From assembly GCF_014295415.1 (NCBI RefSeq), contig NZ_CP052909.1, positions 124,001-188,000 of the forward strand: DNA of 64,000 bases, read 5' to 3'. Origin of the DNA: Constantimarinum furrinae. Its GTDB lineage: Bacteria > Bacteroidota > Bacteroidia > Flavobacteriales > Flavobacteriaceae. A model generated the notes under the pieces. That model saw only the letters and a program-made list of their open reading frames with translations. It did not search any database and was not told the DNA's origin. The position numbers were made by a program, and so were the translations under genes. Shown in pieces: positions 1 through 9,357 of this stretch (position 1 is the stretch's first letter; every line of letters starts with the position of its first letter).

Positions 1-700
1 TAAGCGAGGATGACACATCTGGGCCAAACATATTTCGGTTAAAAACCACATGAAATTCCAGAATTTCCGCCCCTAATGCGACGGCTGCAATACCTGTAGC
101 TACCTTCGCCGAATGATCGGAAAAGCCAACAGGTACTCCGTATCGTTCCTTTAATTGTTGGATCACATTCAATCCGTAATTTTCGGGCTGGGTCGGATAG
201 TCGGTAGTACACTGTAAAATGCTGAAGGTGGCGCTGTGCTGCTTCAGAAAGTCTGCGGTTTTATCCAATTCGTCGAACGAACTCATCCCGCTGGATATAA
301 TGATGGGCTTTCCGGTGGCGATCACATTTTTCAGTAATAAGAAATTATTCACTTCCCCACTACCTATTTTATATTGTTCCACGCCTGCTTTCTCGAGTAC
401 ATCTACCGCGGCGTTGCTAAACGGACTGCTCATAAAGATAAGGCCTGCTTCTTTGCAATGCTTCCCAATACCAACCCATTGTTCTGGAGTAAATTCCATT
501 CGTTTCCAATAATCGTAGCGTGTTTCGTCCTGCTGAGAAAATTTTATCCGAAAAGGCTCATGTACACTGCTTTCGGCTTCGGCAATATGAGTCTGAAATT
601 TTATGGCATTCACCCCGGTTGCCGCCACAGCATCGATATATGCGTGTAGCATTCCTAAACTTCCGTCGTGGGCCTGGCCAATTTCAGCGATAGTGAACAT
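1..700 (-). CDS. neuB: NeuB/LegI-type nonulosonic acid synthase (3' end cut by window edge)
   Basis: Open frame from the ATG at 700 leftwards to the window edge without a stop; 233 residues are visible. Visible family blocks are AEIGQAHDGS (residues 5-14), IKFQTH (33-38), SSPFS (91-95), KIGSGE (111-116), ISSGMSS (135-141), LQCTTDYPT (162-170) and GFSDHS (192-197), the TIM-barrel signature of sialic/legionaminic/pseudaminic acid synthases. These condense phosphoenolpyruvate with a 6-carbon HexNAc to make a 9-carbon nonulosonate. Full-length members are about 340 residues, so the C-terminal SAF antifreeze-like domain lies outside. It starts 3 nt after the preceding glycosyltransferase stop, so it is cotranscribed. 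LegB-like and CBS-nucleotidyltransferase genes upstream favour a legionaminic-type substrate; this is inference. Confidence 0.93.
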   Translation of the reverse strand, partial: MFTIAEIGQAHDGSLGMLHAYIDAVAATGVNAIKFQTHIAEAESSVHEPFRIKFSQQDETRYDYWKRMEFTPEQWVGIGKHCKEAGLIFMSSPFSNAAVDVLEKAGVEQYKIGSGEVNNFLLLKNVIATGKPIIISSGMSSFDELDKTADFLKQHSATFSILQCTTDYPTQPENYGLNVIQQLKERYGVPVGFSDHSAKVATGIAAVALGAEILEFHVVFNRNMFGPDVSSSL

Positions 701-703
701 ATT

Positions 704-1834
704 TTACACCATATTTTTTTTAGCTTCCGCTATTTTGTGATTCATTTTAGCGCACCAGTCGTCAAGATCGTATAATTTTTCGAACTCGGGTCTGTAAAAC
801 GGATTTTGATAGTTGTTTGCCACATATTCATGCATACTTTCTTTGATCACCCTTACCCATTCATCAATAAAATTAGGATTCTCAATGAGCTTTCCATAGT
901 CCCCATTGGCAAGTACTTCCTTCACTCCGCCCTGGTCTGATGCAATACAGTAGCAACCGCACTTAAGCGCCTCAGCGAGGACAATTCCGAAGCCTTCCTT
1001 ACACAAGGTAGAAAACAGATAAAAATCGGATACCTGATAATATTGTGGTAAAGTAGCATTAGGCACACGACCCACAACCGTAACCCCGTCGAGATCGACT
1101 TCGGTGTTGGTCCCAACGATCAGCAATTGCATTTCAGCGGCATTTCCGGAATAGACACGTTTCCAAACATCGAGGATAATGTGTAAACCCTTTTTAGGAC
1201 GATCCTGAGAGCACCACAGGAAAACCAGTTTTGCTTTAATGCCCAGCGCATCCTTTAAACTAGTTTTTTCTTCGGAAGGGATGGTATGAAATAATTTGCT
1301 ATCGGTAGTATTGTGCATCACGCCGGCCCGCATCGTCAACTCGTAATAATACGATTTGTATAATTGATACGACATTTGAGTGAGGAAGAACATTTCGTCT
1401 ATTCCGCCTAAAAATGACTCCGCACGCTCGTCCTTGTACAAAACGTCAAACCCCTGAAAGTAGTACTGTATATAAAAATCCTTACGATCGTAATGCGTTT
1501 CCAGATGGGTATTCAAGGGTGCGATCAAGCCCGAATGATCGATAATGTGTATGATGTATTTTTGATTAGGCTCGAGTACGGCATCCAACGCTTTAAAATA
1601 ATGGGCAAAGCGGTTTTTCTTATCGAGTCTGTTTTTAATGGCTTCCGGAAAATTCGTTGGCTTGATGTACGAATAGGTAACCCCTTCTGCTTTTTCATCA
1701 TCCTCGGGACATACTATAAAATCGAAGTTGTGCAGTGAATTCCGAAGGTAATAATTATACATATTGGTCCAACTGGCTATACGGTTGAGAGGCATAGGGT
1801 ATTGACACAACAGAATGGTCTTTATCTCGCTCAT
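704..1834 (-). CDS. GT4-family glycosyltransferase
   Basis: 376 residues with a GT-B fold pattern. The C-terminal donor-binding half contains LVFLWCSQDRPKKG and, from about residue 280, EGFGIVLAEALKCG followed by ASDQGG, the E-x7-E signature of retaining GT4 enzymes. No membrane segment or signal peptide is seen, so it should act on the cytoplasmic face. It lies 1 nt from the GT2 gene upstream and 3 nt from neuB downstream, within the glycan operon. The sugar donor and acceptor cannot be read from the sequence. Confidence 0.88.
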   Translation of the reverse strand: MSEIKTILLCQYPMPLNRIASWTNMYNYYLRNSLHNFDFIVCPEDDEKAEGVTYSYIKPTNFPEAIKNRLDKKNRFAHYFKALDAVLEPNQKYIIHIIDHSGLIAPLNTHLETHYDRKDFYIQYYFQGFDVLYKDERAESFLGGIDEMFFLTQMSYQLYKSYYYELTMRAGVMHNTTDSKLFHTIPSEEKTSLKDALGIKAKLVFLWCSQDRPKKGLHIILDVWKRVYSGNAAEMQLLIVGTNTEVDLDGVTVVGRVPNATLPQYYQVSDFYLFSTLCKEGFGIVLAEALKCGCYCIASDQGGVKEVLANGDYGKLIENPNFIDEWVRVIKESMHEYVANNYQNPFYRPEFEKLYDLDDWCAKMNHKIAEAKKNMV

Positions 1835-1835
1835 A

Positions 1836-2864
1836 CTAGTAGTTGGGATCTTTCATTCCTAAAGCACTAAAATACCATCTTTTTACAAAACCAACACGAA
1901 TGAAGAGCTTATAGATAAGTTTTCCTATAAACTGCTGTTGCTTAGAAATTCCCTTAACTTCATCCTTCAATTGGTCGTTTATGGTATTTTTTTCTGAAGG
2001 AGTTTTTAAACTTTCTTCAAAAGCCGGAGCCATCCAGTCTTCAACCTCATTGCCCAGATGATAGGCATAATTACCATGCGTGGCAAGTCGTAAAAGTCCG
2101 GCTTCATCATTGGGAATATCAAAATAGGTATTCTCACTTCCGCCTACGATCTTAAACGTACTTGGAAACGGCGGGGCTTTTTCGAAAACCTGAGCGCGCA
2201 TAGTAGCAACAAAATGTCCACACCCCACAACTGCCGTAGCCTCTTTATTCGATAGGGTAAGGTACTTTTGTAAGTGCACGGGTTTATACAATTCCCTTCC
2301 AATACTCTCCTGAAATTTTACCAGTCCGTCCGGGTCTTTAACATCTTTAAATTTTAAGGTACCGGTACTGAACCCATAATACAATGTTGCGTTTAAAAAA
2401 CTGGTGTTATAGGCTTTACTGCTGGGAACCGGAGAAACCATGCCTGCCTTTGGAAAGTCCACAAATACCTGTTCGGTGGCTTGTTGCCATCCGGGTAGAA
2501 ACAGTACATCGGCATCGCTAATTGTGATCAGGGATTCCAGATTGCTTTTTACGGCACTGTAGATCGCATTTACTTTTCCGAGGTTAATATCGCTATGGAA
2601 TAATTGGTCGATAGCAGCGTGAGAACCCTTCAACGTTTCGAGATATGTAACAACTTCGGTGCAACTGGCATTATTTATAAGGGTAATGCGCGTTTTGGAA
2701 TGTGTGGTGGCCAACAAACTTTCCAGACAATATTTTAGGATCTTAAGTCCGTCCTTAAAATAATGATCCGTTAGGTTAGGAATGTACACGGGGATGACTA
2801 CCCGATGATAGGAATCGGTTTTAAGTATGCGGTTTTCTTTTTCAGGATTGCTGCCACTGCGCAT
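1836..2864 (-). CDS. GT2-like (GT-A) glycosyltransferase
   Basis: 342 residues. The N-terminal half has a GT-A pattern: VVIPVYIPN (22-30), TLINNAS (61-67), NLGKVNA (94-100) and a DAD metal-binding triad at 117-119. The C-terminal half contains GCGHFVATMRA, the position where GT2 enzymes recognise acceptor. No transmembrane helices. It starts 2 nt after the epimerase stop. The unusual PVYIPN start motif makes it a divergent member, but the fold assignment is fairly secure. Confidence 0.8.
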   Translation of the reverse strand: MRSGSNPEKENRILKTDSYHRVVIPVYIPNLTDHYFKDGLKILKYCLESLLATTHSKTRITLINNASCTEVVTYLETLKGSHAAIDQLFHSDINLGKVNAIYSAVKSNLESLITISDADVLFLPGWQQATEQVFVDFPKAGMVSPVPSSKAYNTSFLNATLYYGFSTGTLKFKDVKDPDGLVKFQESIGRELYKPVHLQKYLTLSNKEATAVVGCGHFVATMRAQVFEKAPPFPSTFKIVGGSENTYFDIPNDEAGLLRLATHGNYAYHLGNEVEDWMAPAFEESLKTPSEKNTINDQLKDEVKGISKQQQFIGKLIYKLFIRVGFVKRWYFSALGMKDPNY

Positions 2865-2866
2865 CC

Positions 2867-3787
2867 TTATTGTTTTAAATGGTTAATGTACTTCGAGATT
2901 CCTTCGCTTGCCGTAAGCAGGTCGCGGTTTAGGATCTCTTTCATTTTAGAAATATCGGGACATCTACGGGTCATATCACCTTCCTTTAATGCAGGTAAAT
3001 GCACGATCCTGGACGAACTGTCACAAAGTTTTACGATAAGCTGAGCAAGTTCCAGTATGGTCATTTCCTCATCGTTTCCAATATTGATCACATCGTTATT
3101 GACCAACTCGTTGTTATGGATATTTAGGATGGTATCTATGTTATCGTTGATGTAACAGAATGTTCGTGTCTGACTCCCATCCCCATAGATCGTAATGTCC
3201 TCTCCGTTTAAGGCGGCCTGAATGAATTTCGGGATCACAAAATCTTCGCTCTGGTTGGGCCCGTAGGTATTAAAAAATCTGAAAATGGTATAATTGAGTC
3301 CGAATTCGGCTTCATACGATTTTAGAAAAGCCTCGCCTACGTTCTTAACTATGGCATAGGGTAATTTTGAATTGAGTGGTGTAGTATGTTCGTTCTGAGG
3401 AATTTCGAAGGGCTCTCCGTACACTTCCGAAGAGGAAGAAAAATAGACCTTTTTAACACTGGTATTTTTAGAGAGGTTAAGAATATTTTCAAAACCCTTA
3501 ATGTCCTTCAATACCCACAACGGGTTATCCAACGTTCTTTGTACGCCTACTACTGCAGCGAAGTGGAACACATAATCGAATTTATGAGCATAAAAGATGG
3601 AAGAAATATCATTAAAATCGTTTACATCGGCCTTTACAAAAAGTACGTTCTCTCTTTTTGGTACCTTAGACAGACTTCCGGTAAGCAGGTTATCGGCTAT
3701 TACAACAAAATTGCGGGAATCCTCAGACAGTGCAAAAGCGAGGGAGCTTCCAATGTTTCCGGCGCCACCGGTGATCAATATTTGCAT
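2867..3787 (-). CDS. NAD-dependent sugar epimerase/dehydratase (extended SDR)
   Basis: 306 residues. Rossmann motif GGAGNIG at 7-13, catalytic SSSSEVYG at 117-124 and YAIVK at 144-148 place it in the extended short-chain dehydrogenases acting on nucleotide sugars, close to UDP-glucose 4-epimerases and dTDP-glucose dehydratases. RFFNTYGPNQ and the TRTFCYINDN block are also typical. It presumably makes a nucleotide-sugar donor for the neighbouring transferases. The exact substrate is not determinable. A 39-nt gap separates it from the upstream GT2 gene. Confidence 0.9.
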   Translation of the reverse strand: MQILITGGAGNIGSSLAFALSEDSRNFVVIADNLLTGSLSKVPKRENVLFVKADVNDFNDISSIFYAHKFDYVFHFAAVVGVQRTLDNPLWVLKDIKGFENILNLSKNTSVKKVYFSSSSEVYGEPFEIPQNEHTTPLNSKLPYAIVKNVGEAFLKSYEAEFGLNYTIFRFFNTYGPNQSEDFVIPKFIQAALNGEDITIYGDGSQTRTFCYINDNIDTILNIHNNELVNNDVINIGNDEEMTILELAQLIVKLCDSSSRIVHLPALKEGDMTRRCPDISKMKEILNRDLLTASEGISKYINHLKQ

Positions 3788-3826
3788 ATTCGTTTGGGTT
3801 GATTATGTGTTAGTTGATCCTGCAAT

Positions 3827-4825
3827 TTAAAAACTTCTGTAATCAAATTGAGGAAAATAAAAGAATTTATAGCCCCGATGGGTCAATCTCAGCACAAAAT
3901 CTCCAAGCTGAACGCTAAAAGCGTATTTAAGTCCGAGTGCCTTATTCGCTGCCATAGCCCTTAATTGTGGGAAAAAATCGTGACGTATCTTCCCTTTTTC
4001 TTCTGGAGGAGCCGTCTGTACCATATCGTAATACAGTGCCGCCTGACGATAAAATAGATATCGGATCAGCTTTTTTTGTGCAGGATTATCACGCTGAAGC
4101 AAATATAGGAACTGTTTATTTCTAAACTGAAATACCGAGCGTTTCGCACTCAAACTCATACCCGCTGTATTGGATATCCCCTCATTGCTGGAGCGAATAA
4201 AGAACAAGGGGTGATTGGTAAATCGTTTGTATTTGAAACCCTTTAATACCAACCTGAAATGAAAGTCCTTTTCCTGACCGCGGTGCAGATCTTCATCGAA
4301 TACTTCCTTTGTTTCAAGTAAATACTTTTTACGCCATAGGGGTGATGGTGTATAAAAACAATAATCGTGAAGTATATAATTTTCAACCGGATTGTCGGTG
4401 GTATCATCCTTCGGCATCACCGGAAGATTTTCTCTTCCGTCCTCAAAAAACCGTTCTCCGTAGCCCGCTGCCATATCCAGGGTGGGGTCTGTTTGTAGTA
4501 GCTTTACTTTCTGTTCCAGAAAATCGGGAGCCGCAATATCGTCACTGTCAAACCAGTTTATGAGCTCGCCATTGCTCTTTTCAAAACCGTAATTTCTGCA
4601 GGCGTTGGCTCCTTTGGGCCGATCTGCAGGACGGTTGTAAAACCGAAATCGGGAATCCTTGTTGGTGTATTGTTCTATCACACCCGGGGTATCGTCTGTA
4701 GAACCATCATCCACCAAAATACACTCCCAGTTTATATAAGTTTGTGCTACCAGACTATCCAGAGTATCCGGAAGCAGATCGGCCCGATTATAGGTGGGAA
4801 TTATGATCGATACCAATGGAGTCAT
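3827..4825 (-). CDS. GT2-family glycosyltransferase
   Basis: 332 residues. Classic GT2 start VSIIIPTYNRA (5-15), LVDDGSTDDT (37-46), and the metal-binding DSDD at 93-96. The stretch KGANACRN..FEKSNG just before the DxD closely matches the gene at 6014-6931, so the two look like duplicates within the operon. Its ATG overlaps the upstream GT4 stop by 4 nt (ATGA), indicating translational coupling. No membrane segment. Confidence 0.92.
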   Translation of the reverse strand: MTPLVSIIIPTYNRADLLPDTLDSLVAQTYINWECILVDDGSTDDTPGVIEQYTNKDSRFRFYNRPADRPKGANACRNYGFEKSNGELINWFDSDDIAAPDFLEQKVKLLQTDPTLDMAAGYGERFFEDGRENLPVMPKDDTTDNPVENYILHDYCFYTPSPLWRKKYLLETKEVFDEDLHRGQEKDFHFRLVLKGFKYKRFTNHPLFFIRSSNEGISNTAGMSLSAKRSVFQFRNKQFLYLLQRDNPAQKKLIRYLFYRQAALYYDMVQTAPPEEKGKIRHDFFPQLRAMAANKALGLKYAFSVQLGDFVLRLTHRGYKFFYFPQFDYRSF

Positions 4826-6006
4826 AGTGCATTATTATTTGAAATTGTATGTCGAACCAGTTCGAGATAACTTTTTTGCAATTTCGCTTTAGTGTAATGC
4901 TGAAGATAGTGATTTCGCATATTTTCAGACATATGGGAAACCTCATCTACCGTCAGATCCCGAATTTTCTCGATTTGCGTTTGCAGCAGCACATCAGGTT
5001 CATCGAACCAAAACTCATGTTCGGGTAATCTTTCGGGCATGGCTCCTACCTTCGAACTGATCATTAGTCTGCCTGCGGCCATGGCTTCCAAACCTGTTAA
5101 GGGTCCGCTTTCTTCAAGGGAAGCTATAACAATACAATCTACCGAGCTATACAATTGGGGTAATTGATCGTATGGTATGGCGTCTAATACCGATATTCTG
5201 GTATCCTTTGCCACAAGGGCTTTAAGTTGTTCTTTTTGAGGACCATTCCCTACGATGGTTAGACGTAATTCGGGTTCCGGAACTCGTTTAAATGCATTTA
5301 CAATTAGGGTGTTATTCTTGTTGGTATCCAGCCTGCCCAGACTTAAAAAATGACTCACTTTTTTCTTTTTCAGTAACGGGATCTTTAGCAAAGCCGATTC
5401 GTTAAATGCACACTGATCGATAATGGAATAGTGATCTGTTCCAAGGATCCCTGCTCTTGCTGCATTCATTTCTGAATGAAAGACAAACTGAGTCACCTGC
5501 TGCAACCAGGGTGCGTTAAGATTCACTTTTTGGGTACTCACCTTTCCCGTAGTCCTGAATATCACAGGAATATCGCGATAATGTGCTATCTCAACTACAT
5601 AGGGAATATAATCTGAATGCAGTTGTGCACAAATAATAATGCCCTCATACTTCGGGATCAACTTTTCCAGTTCTCTTTTTTTCGACTTATTCAGGTTCAG
5701 TAAGAGTTTACTGAGCTTACTCGAAATATGAAAGTAATTGGGTCGTATCTTTTTTCTGAACGCACACCTCAAGTCTGTAACAAATTTTACACGTTTGTCG
5801 TTTTCGTACACCAGCTTATTCAAACCTAAAATCGTACCCGTATATCCGAAGGCATGCAGATCGGTTTCCTCCTGAATGTTTATGGTGGAGCAAAAAGTAA
5901 GATTGAAGTCAGTTTTTATAGCATCCGCAATAAAAGCGGCTTCAAGGTCCCGTCCCCCTTTGCCACCCAACGGACCCATGATCAAAATGTTCTTTTCAGT
6001 ATTCAT
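4822..6006 (-). CDS. GT4-family glycosyltransferase
   Basis: 394 residues. The N-terminus MGPLGGKGGRD resembles the glycine-rich acceptor-side loop of GT-B enzymes. FLSLGRLDTNKN and VGNGPQKEQL mark the start of the donor domain, and ASLEESGPLTGLEAMAAG holds the E-x7-E motif. Soluble, presumably peripheral at the inner membrane. It is coupled by a 4-nt overlap to the GT2 gene downstream and lies 7 nt after the GT2 gene upstream. Donor unknown. Confidence 0.9.
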   Translation of the reverse strand: MNTEKNILIMGPLGGKGGRDLEAAFIADAIKTDFNLTFCSTINIQEETDLHAFGYTGTILGLNKLVYENDKRVKFVTDLRCAFRKKIRPNYFHISSKLSKLLLNLNKSKKRELEKLIPKYEGIIICAQLHSDYIPYVVEIAHYRDIPVIFRTTGKVSTQKVNLNAPWLQQVTQFVFHSEMNAARAGILGTDHYSIIDQCAFNESALLKIPLLKKKKVSHFLSLGRLDTNKNNTLIVNAFKRVPEPELRLTIVGNGPQKEQLKALVAKDTRISVLDAIPYDQLPQLYSSVDCIVIASLEESGPLTGLEAMAAGRLMISSKVGAMPERLPEHEFWFDEPDVLLQTQIEKIRDLTVDEVSHMSENMRNHYLQHYTKAKLQKSYLELVRHTISNNNAL

Positions 6007-6013
6007 CCTCCAC

Positions 6014-6931
6014 TTAAGTTTTAAATACCTGGTTTATTTTCCGAACAAATCTTGGCCATAGTCGTCTTCTGTAAAATTGCTTCTTAAAAAAATCCCGGTG
6101 TTCCTTTAAAAACTGCCGGTCTCCTATTTTTTCAAATAAATAATTCCGGGCGTGCTCCAGAAACGGAAAATCAGCTTCCGGGGCAGCTTGCCTTAGGTGA
6201 TCTTCAATACGTTTCCAACTTTGAATACTGCTCTCCATCTTCTCCCGATTCTGGAAATTACTCACACCTTCGGTCTGCGGTGTTCTGTAATACACCATCC
6301 CCCTTTCCGGATGTAAAACCTCCTTCGCGTGAATAAGAATACGGGTAAAAAATTCGCCGTCCTGATTCACCAAAAGAGTTTCATCCCACAGACCCGCCTT
6401 ATCGATAAGGTCACGGGAGACCAGATAAGCATGACATGGAAAAAAAGAGGCTTTTTTATCGAAGGCCTTCAGCAAATCGAGCCCGGTTGGGAAAGCCCGG
6501 TTAATATGAGATTGTTTTGGCGCAATTCCTTCCGTAGAACCGGTAAAACGATTCCACTTACAAGTGAATACGATCCCCTCATGATGGCTGTGCTGAAGCA
6601 ATTCGAGCTGTGCCGCCAGCTTATCTTCAGATAAAAGATCGTCGCTATCCAGCCAATTGATAAAGACACCTGTACTCTTTTCAAAACCTAAATTGCGACA
6701 GCTGTTAGCTCCTTTAGGGTAATCGTCGGGTCGCCGATAATAATAGAAACGGGCGTCCTTTTCGGTAAATTCTTCTACCACCTGTTTGGTGTTATCGGTA
6801 CTCCCATCGTCTACCACGATACATTCCCACTGTTTATACGATTGCTTTAACACCGAAGTAAGGGTTTCCTTGATAAGGTGACCCCGGTCGTAGGCAGGTA
6901 TGATAATGGAAATAAGCGGGCTGGTATCCAT
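6014..6931 (-). CDS. GT2-family glycosyltransferase (paralogue of 3827-4825)
   Basis: 305 residues. GT2 signatures ISIIIPAYDRG, VVDDGSTDNT and DSDD (95-98). It shares KGANxCRNxGFEKSxG with the GT2 gene two positions downstream, including spacing to the DxD, which points to duplication and divergence inside this operon. The C-terminal region is basic (KKQFYRRRLW), which may favour membrane association. Starts at the ATG at 6931, 42 nt after the preceding gene. Confidence 0.92.
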   Translation of the reverse strand: MDTSPLISIIIPAYDRGHLIKETLTSVLKQSYKQWECIVVDDGSTDNTKQVVEEFTEKDARFYYYRRPDDYPKGANSCRNLGFEKSTGVFINWLDSDDLLSEDKLAAQLELLQHSHHEGIVFTCKWNRFTGSTEGIAPKQSHINRAFPTGLDLLKAFDKKASFFPCHAYLVSRDLIDKAGLWDETLLVNQDGEFFTRILIHAKEVLHPERGMVYYRTPQTEGVSNFQNREKMESSIQSWKRIEDHLRQAAPEADFPFLEHARNYLFEKIGDRQFLKEHRDFFKKQFYRRRLWPRFVRKINQVFKT

Positions 6932-6973
6932 TGCGTTCTAATTGATTCAAAAATAGGCAAGACGGGGCTGCTA

Positions 6974-8242
6974 TCAAATTATATCCCTGTAAATTTTTAC
7001 CCATGCCTTAGAGGTGGTTTGGGGAAAGAAATGCGCTTTAATAGACCTGCTGTTGTCTTTATTCTTCTGTTTTTCGGCTTCCGGATCTTTGAGGATTTCC
7101 GGGAGTATGTGCTTCAGGTCTTCGAATTTGGAAGTCGTGTAAAAGGTTATTCCCTTCTGTTCAAAAATTGCATAAGGCAACCAATTGGCTGCAATGACGG
7201 TATTTCCGGCATACAATACTTCAGTAACTGAACCGCTTAAGGCATCACTCACCGGCATCTGTATCTGAATATCGGTGATCGATCGTAGCTTTGCTACCTC
7301 ATCAAAGCTCAGAAAATCGTGTAATTGAACAATATTAAAGGAATCGACCGATTTACTATAGGCGTCAAGTGCTTTAAGATACGCTTCGTCACGCTGATAA
7401 GTGAGCGAAAGGACAACGGTTAGGTTCTTCAAACTTTCTGCAGGTAATGTTTTCAGCACCTTAAGGATCTCAATATGGTGAAAGGCTTCCGTGGCACTAT
7501 ATCCAATAGCAACTACCCTGTGATCTAGCGGTATACCCAGATTCGCTTTAAATTCATTTAAAGCAACGGTATCTTCGCGCAGTGCATCTATGCGGTCATA
7601 GATGCCCATTTCCTGAGCAAAAAGCGCAAAATGTAATTTCGGACGTAAATCCTCACCATAGCGTTTTAGGAGATCTTCCCCCATTTCGGGTGTCTGTATG
7701 GTGATCACATTGGCTCGCTTCAGTGCCTGTTTTACATAGAATGTAGTTCGTTTGTCATTGTTCCGGTATAGATCGGAACCCCAAAAACTACAGATAACCT
7801 TAGCGGATGAGGGCAAGTGAAACACATAACGCAGATTATAGGGAATGCAATAATGAAAATGATAGATATCGTGATTTAGCGGAAGGATATTTTCATCGAC
7901 TATACTCTGATAAATGTTTCGGGTGAGAAAATGCCGCACCAGCTGTAATGCTGAAAAATTCTGTCGCATTTCAAAAAAAAGGGAACGCCAGAAGAACCGC
8001 GAACAACATATTTTTACATAGGATCGAAGTGATACGGCTTTAGAAAAGTTTTCCTGTGAAAAGTCGTATTCGGCTTCAAAGACACTGTTTTTTGCGGCCA
8101 CTTTTCCTTCCGAAATATCATACACCCTATCGATACTAAAACTCAGGGAATCATCTTCCTTCCGCAGCGCTCCGTATAATTGATTCAGGAAATTGGATTG
8201 TCCAAGTCCCAGTGATAGTATGTGCAGTTTTTTTAGTGCCAT
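6974..8242 (-). CDS. Probable GT-B glycosyltransferase (divergent)
   Basis: 422 residues beginning KKLHILSLGLGQSNFLNQLY. HFHYCIPYN and CSFWGSDLYRN (about 145-165) resemble the H-x-W/H-G-x-D region of GT4-like and Fuc4NAc-type transferases. The donor half has VAIGYSA, VVLSLTYQRDEAYL and a C-terminal SDALSGSVTEVLYAGN, where the usual E-x7-E is degenerate. Its stop overlaps nothing, but its start shares one base with the upstream nucleotidyltransferase stop. Family assignment is inference from motifs and operon position; the donor is unknown. Confidence 0.7.
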   Translation of the reverse strand: MALKKLHILSLGLGQSNFLNQLYGALRKEDDSLSFSIDRVYDISEGKVAAKNSVFEAEYDFSQENFSKAVSLRSYVKICCSRFFWRSLFFEMRQNFSALQLVRHFLTRNIYQSIVDENILPLNHDIYHFHYCIPYNLRYVFHLPSSAKVICSFWGSDLYRNNDKRTTFYVKQALKRANVITIQTPEMGEDLLKRYGEDLRPKLHFALFAQEMGIYDRIDALREDTVALNEFKANLGIPLDHRVVAIGYSATEAFHHIEILKVLKTLPAESLKNLTVVLSLTYQRDEAYLKALDAYSKSVDSFNIVQLHDFLSFDEVAKLRSITDIQIQMPVSDALSGSVTEVLYAGNTVIAANWLPYAIFEQKGITFYTTSKFEDLKHILPEILKDPEAEKQKNKDNSRSIKAHFFPQTTSKAWVKIYRDII

Positions 8243-9333
8243 TAAAGGAATGGGGATTCACCAAATTTTTTAAGGGTTTCGTTGTATTCTACCCAATTTC
8301 CAACGTCCATCCAGGAGGCTTCACTCACGGGGAATACCCCTATTCGGCCATTTCGGGCTGTGATCTTTTCCATGAGATGGGTAATATGAAAAAATTCACC
8401 TTCAGGAATTTCCTGCAACAGTTGGGGTTCGATCACATAAAATCCGGCATTTACCAGAAAATTATATTCGGGTTTTTCGGTGATCTCCTTTAAGAGGCCT
8501 TCTTGCGTAAGCTGCAGGGTTCCGTAGGGAATGGCATAGTTCTTAACAGCGCCTATAAGGGTTAACTCGTTCTTATTTTCCTTGTGATATTTATACACCT
8601 CTTCGTACGCCTGATCCAGTAAAATATCACAATTCGATACAAAAAACGTAGTATGGATCTTATCCTTTAACAGCGACAGGCTTCCCGCAGTACCCGAGGG
8701 ACGATCTTCTTCAAAATAACGGACCTCGTAATCTTTGTCGGTAATTTCATCGAAGTGATTTTTGATCATGGCCGCCTTGTAATTTACAGACAGGTAAAAG
8801 GTCTTACTTCCGCTGGCCACAAATCTGTCGATGATATGTTCTATAATAGGTTTTTGCCCGATTGGGATCAAGGGTTTCGGAATAATGTTAGTGATAGGAC
8901 GTAGCCGGGTACCCTTGCCTCCCGCCATGATCACCACAGGAATATCGAGTTCCCCGCTGCCGCTGGTGTGCTTTTCTTCGAAGAGGTCTTCCCAGAAGAT
9001 GACATCGACCAGCTTTTTTTCCGGAGACAGGACAGGCATAAATTCCATGCGGAACTTTAGCATCTCTGTGCGTATTTCTGCTTTTGACTGAGTTGTGGAC
9101 GCTACTCTAAGGTTGGGGCGAAGTGCCTGAAAGACCGCAGCGTTAAAATCCTGATTTTTTATAAGATGTCTCTGAATATCTCCAACGCTCAACAAGCTTT
9201 TATACTCATTATCCTCATCGATAACCAATAGGAGCTTACGGTCTACGGCATCCATTTGTTTCAGCGCCCGGGTAAGGGATTCATTTTGGGAGATGAGCAA
9301 ATGACTAATTTTATCGAGTAAGGCTCTTTTCAT
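8242..9333 (-). CDS. CBS-domain sugar-1-phosphate nucleotidyltransferase (PtmE-like)
   Basis: 363 residues. The first ~115 residues form two CBS-like repeats. The nucleotidyltransferase domain then begins IPVVIMAGGKGTRLRPIT (131-148), with PKPLIPIG, SNCDILL and a closing MDVGNW block. The same CBS plus nucleotidyltransferase layout occurs in Campylobacter PtmE, which makes GDP-glucosamine for the legionaminic acid route. The LegB-like gene directly upstream (24 nt) and NeuB in the same operon support that role here. A plain GlmU or mannose-1-phosphate guanylyltransferase role is less likely given the CBS pair. Confidence 0.85.
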   Translation of the reverse strand: MKRALLDKISHLLISQNESLTRALKQMDAVDRKLLLVIDEDNEYKSLLSVGDIQRHLIKNQDFNAAVFQALRPNLRVASTTQSKAEIRTEMLKFRMEFMPVLSPEKKLVDVIFWEDLFEEKHTSGSGELDIPVVIMAGGKGTRLRPITNIIPKPLIPIGQKPIIEHIIDRFVASGSKTFYLSVNYKAAMIKNHFDEITDKDYEVRYFEEDRPSGTAGSLSLLKDKIHTTFFVSNCDILLDQAYEEVYKYHKENKNELTLIGAVKNYAIPYGTLQLTQEGLLKEITEKPEYNFLVNAGFYVIEPQLLQEIPEGEFFHITHLMEKITARNGRIGVFPVSEASWMDVGNWVEYNETLKKFGESPFL

Positions 9334-9357
9334 AGATTGTCCTTGGTATGCTGCAAT

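Noticed and set aside
219-649. Plus-strand open frames opposite neuB
   Set aside because: They are the reverse complement of the clearly coding NeuB frame and lack any recognisable domain.
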